Shown: positions 37,701-44,159 of the stretch, piece by piece
Layout: every line of letters starts with the position of its first letter
Position numbering within the stretch: the first letter of the stretch is position 1
Program-made: the position numbers and the translations under genes
Notes under the pieces: model-generated
Seen by the model: only the letters and a program-made list of their open reading frames with translations
What the model was told of the DNA's origin: nothing
The model's database searches: none
Source of the DNA: Burkholderiales bacterium RIFCSPHIGHO2_01_FULL_63_240
GTDB taxonomy: Bacteria; Pseudomonadota; Gammaproteobacteria; Burkholderiales; Burkholderiaceae_C
Reading direction: 5' to 3'
Assembly (NCBI GenBank): GCA_001770725.1
Contig: MERU01000012.1
Span: 1 to 64,000, forward strand
Length of the DNA: 64,000 nt

Positions 37701-40700
37701 CTGCTGTGCCCCTGGGCCGACTGCACCACGAAGCGCACCACGCGGTTGGTGGTGTCGGGCGTGCTGGTGTTGGTGTTGGCGTAGGTGATGTTGCGCAGCA
37801 CCGCCGTCGCCGCGGCGTCGCTCGCGTTGACGTTGAAGGTGATGCTCAGGGGTGTGCCGCCCGAGCCCCCGCTGAGCGTGCCGATGACGACCCCGCCGTA
37901 GCTGACGTTGGCGCCACTCACGCCCACCTGCCCCGCCCCGCTGCCCTGGTGGCGCACACCCAGAACGTCTTCGCCCGAGGTGCTGCCCGATGCGAAAGAC
38001 ACCGTCAGCACCGCACCGTCGTAGTAGGCATCACCGCCCATGGTCAGGGTGGCCGACGTGCCCTGGTCGAGCACGATGGCACCGGCGTCTTCCTGGTAGC
38101 TCAGGTTGTCGCCGTCGAGGTCGGAGATGAGCGCGGAGTCGCGGTACCAGACGAAGGTGAAGTTCTCGCGGTAGGTGAAGCCGGTGGATGCGTCCAGCGT
38201 TTTCACGCTGCCCCAGCCCGATCCGTCCCAGGCCACCATGTTGAGGTCCGACGCGTTGTCCTGCACGCCCAGCATGATGGTGTTGCTGTACGGGTCGGCA
38301 TAGAGCTTGACGACGTAAGGCACGTCGGTGCCGCCCATGCTGGGGCCGGTGCCCTGTGCCGACCAGCCGCCACCCGACGTCCAGGTGCGGTAGTAGACGG
38401 AAGGCCCGGTGTTGGTGCCATAGGCCGCCAGCAGGTCCCCCGATTGGCTCTCGAAGGCCAGGGCCATGGTGGCGTGGTGGTCGGTCAGCGTCACGCCCGA
38501 AGAGGTGGCCAGCAGGCCGCCGTCCCAGCTGCTGCCGTCCCACACCTGCAGCCAGACCTGGTTGGCGGCGTTCTTGCCGGCCAGCGCCAGGCGGTCGCTC
38601 TTGGGGTCGCTCACCAGCACGACGGTGTGCAGCTCCGAGGTGGACGTGACGCCCGCTGGCGAGGACAAGGTCTGCTCGCTGCTCCAGCTGCTGCCGCTCC
38701 AGGTGCGGTACTGGATGGCCGAGCTGTCGGAGGCCGAGGCGTCGTAGACGACCATGGCCTGGCCACTCTGCTTTTCGTAGGCCACGTTGAGCTCGAAGAA
38801 CTGCCGGCTGGTGTTGGTGCCCAGCAACTGGCTGTTGCCCCAGCTGCTGCCGTTCCACACCACCGCGTACTCGTTGTTGCTGGCCGCGTTGGTGTGCGCC
38901 ACCAGGATCATCTCGTGGCTGGACGGGTGAGCGGCCAGCTGCATGTGCACCGGCTCACCGCTGACGGGGGCCGTGATGGTCTGGATCGACGACCAGCTGG
39001 TGCCGTTCCAGGTGGCATACGACAGGCCCGCCGTGCCGGTGGTGCCATTGGCCCACACCAGCATCGCGTCGCCACTGACCTCGTCGTAGGCCAGGGCAAA
39101 GCCGTTGTACTGCGACGAAAAGTCGCTCGGGTCGGCGATGGGGATGCTCAGCACCGACGACCAGTTCTGGCCATCCCACACGCCCGCGAGGATCTTGCCC
39201 GACACGTCGGCCGAGCCGATGAAGATGATTTCTTCGCGCACCGGTGACTCGGCCGCGGCCAGCATCGAGATGTCGTCGCCATAGCTCAGGCCGTCGACGC
39301 CCGTGCCACCGAAGCCGGTGCTGCCACCGAACCAGTCTGCGTAGTACTGGTAGAACTGATCGTTGTTGTTCCAGATGAGCTTGCCGCGTGGCCCGTTGGC
39401 GGGGGCCACGGCCTGAACGGCCAGCGCGAACTCGGACGCCCCAGGGTAGGTCGCTTCGGCATTGGCCACCGCCGTCACCCACTGCCCGATGCTGACGCCG
39501 CTGACATCGATGGAAAAGCTCGCGTTGCCGCTGGCGTCACTGGTGACCTGCACCGCGCCCAGGTAGGTCTTGCCTTCGCCATGCCCCGAGGCATCGGCCG
39601 CGTCGTTGGCGAAGAACTCGATGTAGATCGTCGTGCCACCGTTGTACCAGTCGATCGAGCCGTTGATGCGGGTGGTGCCGCCACTGGTCACCACCGAGGT
39701 GAGCACGGGGAAGTTGGTGCGGTAGTTGGCCCCGCCGTCGCCATCGTTGTCGTCGTTGAGCGTGACGCCATCGTCTTCGAGGTCGATGCCCAGGCCACCG
39801 TTGCCGAAGATGCTGTTGCGATAGAACAGGTTGCCATTGCCAGTCGTGACCGCGATGCCGTCACCCGCGTTGCCTGCGATGACGTTGCCCTCGCCCGCGT
39901 TCTTGCCGCCGATGATGGCGTCGCTGGCGGCGATGCGCACGCCAGCGCCACCATTGCCCAGCAGCGTCACGCCGTCCGATCCCACGCCGATGTGGTTGCC
40001 CTGCACGCGGTGGCCACCCGTGGGGCTGCTGCTGACCTCGATGCCGTGCGAGCTGTTGCCCGAGATCACGTTGCGTGCCGCGGCCGTGCTGCCACCCACC
40101 GTGGTGGCCTTGCTGCTGGTCAGGAAGATGCCCACGCCGGTGTTGCCCAGCGCCGCCGTGCCGCTGGCGTTCAGGCCCACGATGTTGCCCTGCACGGTGG
40201 CGGTCACGCTGCCACCCACGTAGATGCCACCGCCATCGTTGCCCGACACCAGGTTACCTGCGCCGGCCGCGGTGCCGCCGATGGTGACGGTGCCGCCGTC
40301 GTCCACGTACAGGCCGTAGCCGGTGTTGCCCAGGTCAACGGTGCCCGTGACGTCGGTGCCGATCTTGTTGCCCTGCACCGTCACCGTGCCCGTGGTGGTG
40401 ACCCACACGCCCCGGTTGCTGAAGCCCGAGATCACGTTGCCCGCGCCGGCAGCCGTGCCACCGATGGTGACGTTGCTGGCCGAGGTCTCCAGCATGATGC
40501 CGTAGTTGCTGTTGGTGCTGGTGAAGGCGCTGGTGCCGGCGGCGTCGGTGCCGATGTAGTTGCCCTGGATGATGGTGCCATTGGCCCCAGTGGCCAGATA
40601 GATGTTGTACGCCGATGTGTTGCCCGAGATCACGTTGCGGTCGGCCGCCGTCGTCCCGCCGATCACCACGTTCGCACCATTGGAGTCGATGCCCGCGGAG

Positions 40701-41950
40701 CCGTTGCGTTCGACCGTGCCCGCGTTGCTGCCGTCCGCGTTGAAGCTGCCGATGAAGTTGCCGACGATGGTGTGGCCGTCCGACCCCGAATCGATGTGGA
40801 TGCCGTCGGCCGCGAAGTCACGGATGACAAAGCCACGGATCGTGCTGCCGTCCGCCGAAGAGTTCAGGGTGAAACCGTTGCCACTGCCGCCGTTGCCATC
40901 GAGCACGATGATCGGCTGGTTGGTGTAGCCGCTCTGCGACGCGCCGTTGAGGTAGATCGCATCGGAGATGGTGGGCAGCGTCGTGCTCAGGGTGATGGTG
41001 TATTCGCCGTAAGTGCCCGTCGCACCGGTGAGGCTGAACGTGACCGTGTCCAGCCCTGCCGTGTTGTTCGCCGCGATGATGGCTTCGCGCAGCGACACCT
41101 TGCCATCGGCGCCTTTGTTGGCGTTGAGTTGCGTGATGTTGAAGCCCGTGCCCAGGCCGGTGTCGTTGTTGTCCGCGGTGGTGTCGACGACCAGCGTGGC
41201 CAGCACACCCTGCCATTGCGACTGCAGGCTCGCACCCAAGGCCACGGCGGACTCGACATGCCCGACCTCCTGCTCCAGCACCCAGTCGCCACCCAGGGCC
41301 TCGGCGCCCGTGAGGTCTTCGCTCGCCGCCACGTCGGCGCCTGTGAGCAAGGACAGGTCGGAAAGGAGTTGGCGGCCGGCGTCGTCGGCGGCCAGGTCGC
41401 AGCCATACAGCAGCAGGTCTCCATCGCTTGTGAAAGCCTGCGACCACCCCACGATGTCGCCAGCGCGCTCGGACAGGCTGTCGGCGTCCAGCACCGTGGC
41501 GCCCAGTTGCAAGGCCCCCGCGTGGCCGTGGCTGAAGACGTGCACGGCGTCGAGGTCGTTGTGCGCCGCCAGCCAGTCACTGACCTGCGAGATGCCATCC
41601 GCATTGGGGTCGAGCCGCACGATGTCGAGCACGCGACCATCGGCATCGGCCTGTTGCCGCAGCAAGGCGATCAGGCCCTCGGCGTCGTGGATGCCGGCAT
41701 CCACGAAGGCCACTTCGTGGCGGGTGCCGCTGGCCTGCGCGCCGGATGTCGTGGTGGCGGTGGTGGCCTGATCAGCGTCCGACACCAGCAGCGTGGTAGC
41801 AGCCTGGGGCGCCGGCGATTCGCCTTGCCAGACCACCCCGGGCAGCACCGCCTCGGCGTCCGCCGAGAAAAGCACGCGCGGCTCCAGCTCCTCCACGAGG
41901 AGGCGCTTTGACGGCAAAGAGCGCGCAGGGGCGGGACGGCGGCGGAACAT
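31727..41950 (-). CDS. Giant LEPR-XLL / DUF4347 / beta-helix / cadherin-repeat surface protein
   Basis: 3407 residues. The N-terminus is short and basic with the motif EELEPRVLFSAD (20-31), called LEPR-XLL, in place of a classical signal peptide. Then a DUF4347 domain (about 75-250; HVFSHGHAGALQLG, LLLYGCDLA), an SLREAI-type start of a right-handed beta-helix (about 285-730), a beta-sandwich, a Trp-rich repeated region resembling a beta-propeller (about 850-1280) and Ig/cadherin-like domains. Fourteen tandem cadherin-like repeats of about 107 residues (about 1560-3050) follow. The C-terminus has a Pro/Ala-rich linker and a hydrophobic segment with WW (about 3320). Repeats carry Ca-binding-type motifs (DxNDNAP, TDADGD). 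Likely an exported adhesin or matrix protein; export is probably by the genes just upstream. Confidence 0.9.
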   Translation of the reverse strand: MFRRRPAPARSLPSKRLLVEELEPRVLFSADAEAVLPGVVWQGESPAPQAATTLLVSDADQATTATTTSGAQASGTRHEVAFVDAGIHDAEGLIALLRQQADADGRVLDIVRLDPNADGISQVSDWLAAHNDLDAVHVFSHGHAGALQLGATVLDADSLSERAGDIVGWSQAFTSDGDLLLYGCDLAADDAGRQLLSDLSLLTGADVAASEDLTGAEALGGDWVLEQEVGHVESAVALGASLQSQWQGVLATLVVDTTADNNDTGLGTGFNITQLNANKGADGKVSLREAIIAANNTAGLDTVTFSLTGATGTYGEYTITLSTTLPTISDAIYLNGASQSGYTNQPIIVLDGNGGSGNGFTLNSSADGSTIRGFVIRDFAADGIHIDSGSDGHTIVGNFIGSFNADGSNAGTVERNGSAGIDSNGANVVIGGTTAADRNVISGNTSAYNIYLATGANGTIIQGNYIGTDAAGTSAFTSTNSNYGIMLETSASNVTIGGTAAGAGNVISGFSNRGVWVTTTGTVTVQGNKIGTDVTGTVDLGNTGYGLYVDDGGTVTIGGTAAGAGNLVSGNDGGGIYVGGSVTATVQGNIVGLNASGTAALGNTGVGIFLTSSKATTVGGSTAAARNVISGNSSHGIEVSSSPTGGHRVQGNHIGVGSDGVTLLGNGGAGVRIAASDAIIGGKNAGEGNVIAGNAGDGIAVTTGNGNLFYRNSIFGNGGLGIDLEDDGVTLNDDNDGDGGANYRTNFPVLTSVVTSGGTTRINGSIDWYNGGTTIYIEFFANDAADASGHGEGKTYLGAVQVTSDASGNASFSIDVSGVSIGQWVTAVANAEATYPGASEFALAVQAVAPANGPRGKLIWNNNDQFYQYYADWFGGSTGFGGTGVDGLSYGDDISMLAAAESPVREEIIFIGSADVSGKILAGVWDGQNWSSVLSIPIADPSDFSSQYNGFALAYDEVSGDAMLVWANGTTGTAGLSYATWNGTSWSSIQTITAPVSGEPVHMQLAAHPSSHEMILVAHTNAASNNEYAVVWNGSSWGNSQLLGTNTSRQFFELNVAYEKQSGQAMVVYDASASDSSAIQYRTWSGSSWSSEQTLSSPAGVTSTSELHTVVLVSDPKSDRLALAGKNAANQVWLQVWDGSSWDGGLLATSSGVTLTDHHATMALAFESQSGDLLAAYGTNTGPSVYYRTWTSGGGWSAQGTGPSMGGTDVPYVVKLYADPYSNTIMLGVQDNASDLNMVAWDGSGWGSVKTLDASTGFTYRENFTFVWYRDSALISDLDGDNLSYQEDAGAIVLDQGTSATLTMGGDAYYDGAVLTVSFASGSTSGEDVLGVRHQGSGAGQVGVSGANVSYGGVVIGTLSGGSGGTPLSITFNVNASDAAATAVLRNITYANTNTSTPDTTNRVVRFVVQSAQGHSSAYNEVTVQVQAVNDAPVNTVPGAQAVDEDGSLTFSSANGNRLNVSDADAASGNIEVQLSVDHGVLNVPGWSATTASSLTLTGTVAQLQSWLASVVYTPTAQYSGGDTLTMTTSDLGNAGSGGVATDMDTVTITVNAVNDAPVITSNGGGASASVSVNEGSSAVTTVTATDPDGDTLSYSIVGGADAGSFTINASTGALSFASSPDHEVPLDANGDNVYEVSVRVSDGTVNDTQAISVTVLNLNDNAPVITSNGGGASASVNQVEGGSTVTTVTATDADGDSLSYHIVGGADASRFQINSATGALTFVSSPDFESPTDAGANNVYDVVVEARDGVHTDTQAIAVTITDVNDNAPDITSNGGGATGTVNVAEGNTAVTTVTATDADTVGSLTYRIAGGADAGRFTINAATGALSFGSTPDFEAPADAGADNAYEVIVEADDGAQATQQTLTVNVTDANDNAPDITSNGGGASASINVAEGSTAVTTVVATDADTVGSLTYRIAGGADAGRFTINAATGALSFASTPDFEAPTDAGADNAFEVIVEADDGVQATQQTLTVDVTDTNDTAPDITSDGGGASASINVAEGNTSVTTVVATDADTVGSLTYRIAGGADAARFTINAATGALSFASTPDFEAPTDAGADNAYEVIVEADDGVQATQQTLTVNVTDANDSAPDITSDGGGASASINVAEGSTAVTTVVATDADTVGSLTYRIAGGADAGRFTINAATGALSFGSTPDFEAPTDAGTDNAYEVIVEADDGAQATQQTLTVNVTDANDNAPTITSDGGGTSANLNINENTTAVTTATATDGDSVGTLSWRIAGGADAARFQIDAGTGALSFVSAPDFEAPTDVGGDNVYDVVVEVSDGTNVDTQAIAVTVGDVFEVGNAPVITSDGGGASANLNINENTSAVTTVTATDVDGDPVSYRIAGGADAAHFQIDSGTGVLSFVSAPDFDAPTDAGGNNVYDVVVEVSDGISVDAQTISVTVGDLNDTAPDITSNGGGASASINAAEGSTAVTTVVATDADTTGSITYRIAGGADAARFTINAATGALSFANTPDFEAPTDAGADNAYEVVVEADDGVQATQQTLTVDVTDTNDTAPDITSDGGGASASVNVAEGNTAVTTVTATDADTTGSITYRIAGGADAARFTINAATGALSFASTPDFEAPTDAGADNAYEVVVEADDGVQATQQALTVNVTDLNDTAPDITSDGGGASASINVTEGNTAVTTVVATDADTTGSITYRIAGGADAARFTINAATGALSFANTPDFEAPTDAGADNAYEVVVEADDGVQATQQTLTVDVTDTNDTAPDITSDGGGASASVNVAEGNTAVTTVTATDADTTGSITYRIAGGADAARFTINAATGALSFASTPDFENPQDAGADNAYEVIVEADDGVQASQQTLTVNVTDANDNAPTITSDGGGATGLIQVDEGGTTVTTATASDVDTTGSLSWAIVGGADAGRFTIDATTGVLSFAQATDHEAPLDVGGDNVYTVRIQVSDGVQTSWQDLLVTVRDLNDNAPVVTSHAGAASVTVHHAENTQAFATMAANDADATSTLVWRISGGADAARFQIDAATGAMSFVTAPDHETPVDADADGTYEVTVEVDDGTQTDTQALSIVVDNVNENPQWSGAAPIYTTPSGTQLVVGTGGGLMNNAQDPDGNPVQLVLLSGPSRGSLNLSADGSFLYQPDAGFAGVDRFTVTLSDGSLQGLSRVIEVRVEAPASLPDAVVRNPDPAPAPVPAQPSAPPPAPEPDQAPAAPAPVDSAPNRAEASTPIVDGLGLLGPADPSAWLGRAAPAAGEAGSLNTTTASPADNVASGVSLRIEAGVVPILVPVDSPLVAFSRLLQATQAAADVAPGSVDLAVPAIDLGGFMGWPPDAGDDEVSVDVKIAQAGGAALSAGAVWWAARTSGLLASMAISAPVWRGIDPLPVLGGGKPRDDELPDAAAPDAEGDIDHVFDRQAATPLGSDIALGAGEGAAR
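32792..37273 (-). repeat. Fourteen tandem ~321-bp cadherin-like repeats
   Basis: Each unit begins ITS(N/D)GGG and ends NDxAPx, about 107 codons. Units differ most at the two ends of the array and are near-identical in the middle. A 642-base higher-order unit is visible: about 370 bases from 33627 recur at 34269 without a difference I can see. That pattern indicates recent duplication by unequal crossing-over or slippage. Confidence 0.9.
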
Positions 41951-42137
41951 GGGCAAGTCGGGACAGACCTGTTTCGGTTTGTGTCACAGGGAGCAGAAAC
42001 GCAGAAGGGGCTTCACCCTCTGGGCACCACCTTCTCATCGTGTTCCCGTGCGATGCGTCACAAAATCCGGAAAACAGGTCAGGTTGGCTGGCTGATCGAA
42101 ACGGCCCACCATCAGCTTTGACAGGGCGCGCCAAGCC

Positions 42138-44159
42138 TCAAACCTGATCCCAGGGGTGGCGCGTTCGCCAGCTCAGTTGCTGCGCCAGTTGCTCTTCCTG
42201 CTGCAGCAAGGCCCACCTGCCTTGCGACGCGGCGGCCTCGTGTCGGCCTTGCACCCAGCGCACGGCCAGGCGAGCCCAAGGCGCCGACATGCGCGGCCAG
42301 TTCGACAGACAGGCCCCCAGCGCGCGCCGCATCCAGGTGGGCGACCAAGGCAACCAGCCCTCGTCTTCGAGGTGGACGAGGCGCTCGTGCGTGCCGGGCT
42401 GACCACGGCGGGCACAGCGGCCCGCCAACTGGCGATCGATGCGACGCGCGGGGTGCAGGCCGGCGACGATGACGTGCAAACCGCCCAAAGCCTCGGCCGC
42501 TTCGCCCACGTGAACGTCGGTGCCGCGCCCGGCCATCTGCGTGGCCACGGTCACCGCGCCTGGCTCACCCGCCCGGGCCACCACATCGGACTCGGCCTGA
42601 TCCTGGCTGGCGTTGAGAACGCGGTGCGGACAACCTCGCGCCTTCAGCAGGGCCGACAGACGCATCGAATCGGCCACCGATCGCGTGCCCACCAGCACAG
42701 GCTGGCCCTGGCCCTTCGCGTGGCGGGCCATCACGCGGTCGGCCACGGCCTGCCAGTGTTCATCGGCCTGCGCGTGCACGCACAGGCCCAGGTCGCGCCG
42801 CTGGCTGGGCCGGTGCGGGGCCACGGGCCTGACCGGCAGGCCATAGGTTGCCAGCAGCTCGGCTCGTGCTTCGCTGAGCGTGCCGCTTTGGCCGCACAGG
42901 CGCAGGTACCGCGGGAAGAACTGCTGGCTGGTCATCTGCAGCAGGGTCTGCGTGGCCGGTGCGGGCTGCAGGCCTTCTTTCAGCCCGATGAGCTGGTGCA
43001 GGCCGCGCGACCAGCTGCGCCCTTGCGCACGCCTGCCGCTGTGCACGTCGACGATCTGGATCTCGTCATCGTGGACCACGTAGTCCACGTCACGCTGGAA
43101 AGCGTGCAGGGCCGTGAGGGCCTGCGTCACCCATTCCTCGCGCAAGCGCCTGAGCTGCCATTCGGTGCCCAGTGTGCGGGCGCGTTGGACCAGCCACTCG
43201 CGCCCCGCTTCGGTGAGCTGCCAGCGGCCGGGCGCGGTCTCCACCACCTGCTCGCCGGGCTTCATCTGCCTGGCCAGGAACAGCGCCAGTCGCCAGCGTG
43301 GCAGCTCGTCATCGCGCACCTGCTGAGACAGGATCAACGGCGTCGAGGCTTCGTCGATCAGCAAGCTGTCGGCCTCGTCGAGCACGGCCATGCACAGGCC
43401 GCGCAGCACGGGTCGGTCGTGGGCCGCGGGGCTGTCACGGCCCTCGTCGCAGGCACCCAGCCGATCGCGCAGGTGATCGAACACCACCTCGCGGGCGCTG
43501 GCGTAGGTCAGGTCGCAGGCGTAGGCCATGCGGCGGGTGTCGGCCGCGTCGTCATGCTGGATGCAGCCCACGCTCAGGCCCAGTCGCGCGCACAGGGCCC
43601 GGGCCTCATCGGCGTCGCGTTGCGCCAGGTAGTCGTTCGAGGTCAGCACGTGCACCGGCACGCCGGCCAGCGCGGCCGTGGCCCCCACCAGCTGGGCCAC
43701 CAGGGTCTTGCCCTCACCGGTGCCCACCTCGACCAGGTGGTTGTGCAGCATCCAGGCCGCGGCTTCGATCTGGGTGCTGCGCGGCCACCAGCCGCGCTCG
43801 CGGTGAACGGCCTGCGAGACCACCGCCAGGGCCAGCGACAGCGCATGGCCTTTGAGGCCATCTCGCAACAGGCCGGCGCGGGCCTGCAAAGCCATCAGCT
43901 TCAAGGCGTCGTCGGACATGGCCTGCAAGGCCGGTTGATGAACGCGCACGCCGGTGCACAACTCGCGCACCGATCTCGCGTGAGCTCGCCCCCATTGACC
44001 CCACCAGGCCTGCAAGGCCGCCAGGCTCGCCCGCGTGGGCCAGCGCGGAACAGGCCGCATCGGGTACGCGCCCCAGACCGGCCCTGGCCGGGGCGTCAGG
44101 CCAGCGGGCCGCTCGCTGCCGGCTGGCCCGGGCAAGCGATGCGCCGCGGCGCCACTCAC
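42138..44159 (-). CDS. SecA-like ATPase, shortened
   Basis: 673 residues (housekeeping SecA is about 900), GTG start overlapping the upstream gene as GTGA. DEAD-motor features of SecA are all present: Walker A GTGEGKT (146-152), LTSNDYLAQRDADE, Walker B VLDEADSLLIDEASTPLILS, GTRSVADSMRLSALLKARG, VTVATQMAGRGTDVHVG and the arginine finger region RRIDRQLAGRCARRGQPG. It lacks the C-terminal zinc/SecB-binding tail, and much of the helical scaffold/wing region is missing or reduced. It should bind and push polypeptide, but through a special partner. Placement between the chimeric peptidase-adaptor and the giant protein suggests the giant protein is its substrate. Confidence 0.9.
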   Translation of the reverse strand: MSGAAAHRLPGPAGSERPAGLTPRPGPVWGAYPMRPVPRWPTRASLAALQAWWGQWGRAHARSVRELCTGVRVHQPALQAMSDDALKLMALQARAGLLRDGLKGHALSLALAVVSQAVHRERGWWPRSTQIEAAAWMLHNHLVEVGTGEGKTLVAQLVGATAALAGVPVHVLTSNDYLAQRDADEARALCARLGLSVGCIQHDDAADTRRMAYACDLTYASAREVVFDHLRDRLGACDEGRDSPAAHDRPVLRGLCMAVLDEADSLLIDEASTPLILSQQVRDDELPRWRLALFLARQMKPGEQVVETAPGRWQLTEAGREWLVQRARTLGTEWQLRRLREEWVTQALTALHAFQRDVDYVVHDDEIQIVDVHSGRRAQGRSWSRGLHQLIGLKEGLQPAPATQTLLQMTSQQFFPRYLRLCGQSGTLSEARAELLATYGLPVRPVAPHRPSQRRDLGLCVHAQADEHWQAVADRVMARHAKGQGQPVLVGTRSVADSMRLSALLKARGCPHRVLNASQDQAESDVVARAGEPGAVTVATQMAGRGTDVHVGEAAEALGGLHVIVAGLHPARRIDRQLAGRCARRGQPGTHERLVHLEDEGWLPWSPTWMRRALGACLSNWPRMSAPWARLAVRWVQGRHEAAASQGRWALLQQEEQLAQQLSWRTRHPWDQV

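Noticed and set aside
32543..39247. Open frame of 2234 codons on the plus strand
   Set aside because: It lies antisense to the giant repeat protein, consists of its mirrored repeats and has no domain or ribosome-binding site. GC-rich codon use on the real strand keeps the opposite frame open.
31727..41950. Giant protein as cargo of the type I transporter at 51091
   Set aside because: It has no RTX nonapeptides and a hydrophobic, non-RTX C-terminus unlike the tail shared by the two RTX proteins; its own neighbours offer a better route. Not fully excluded.
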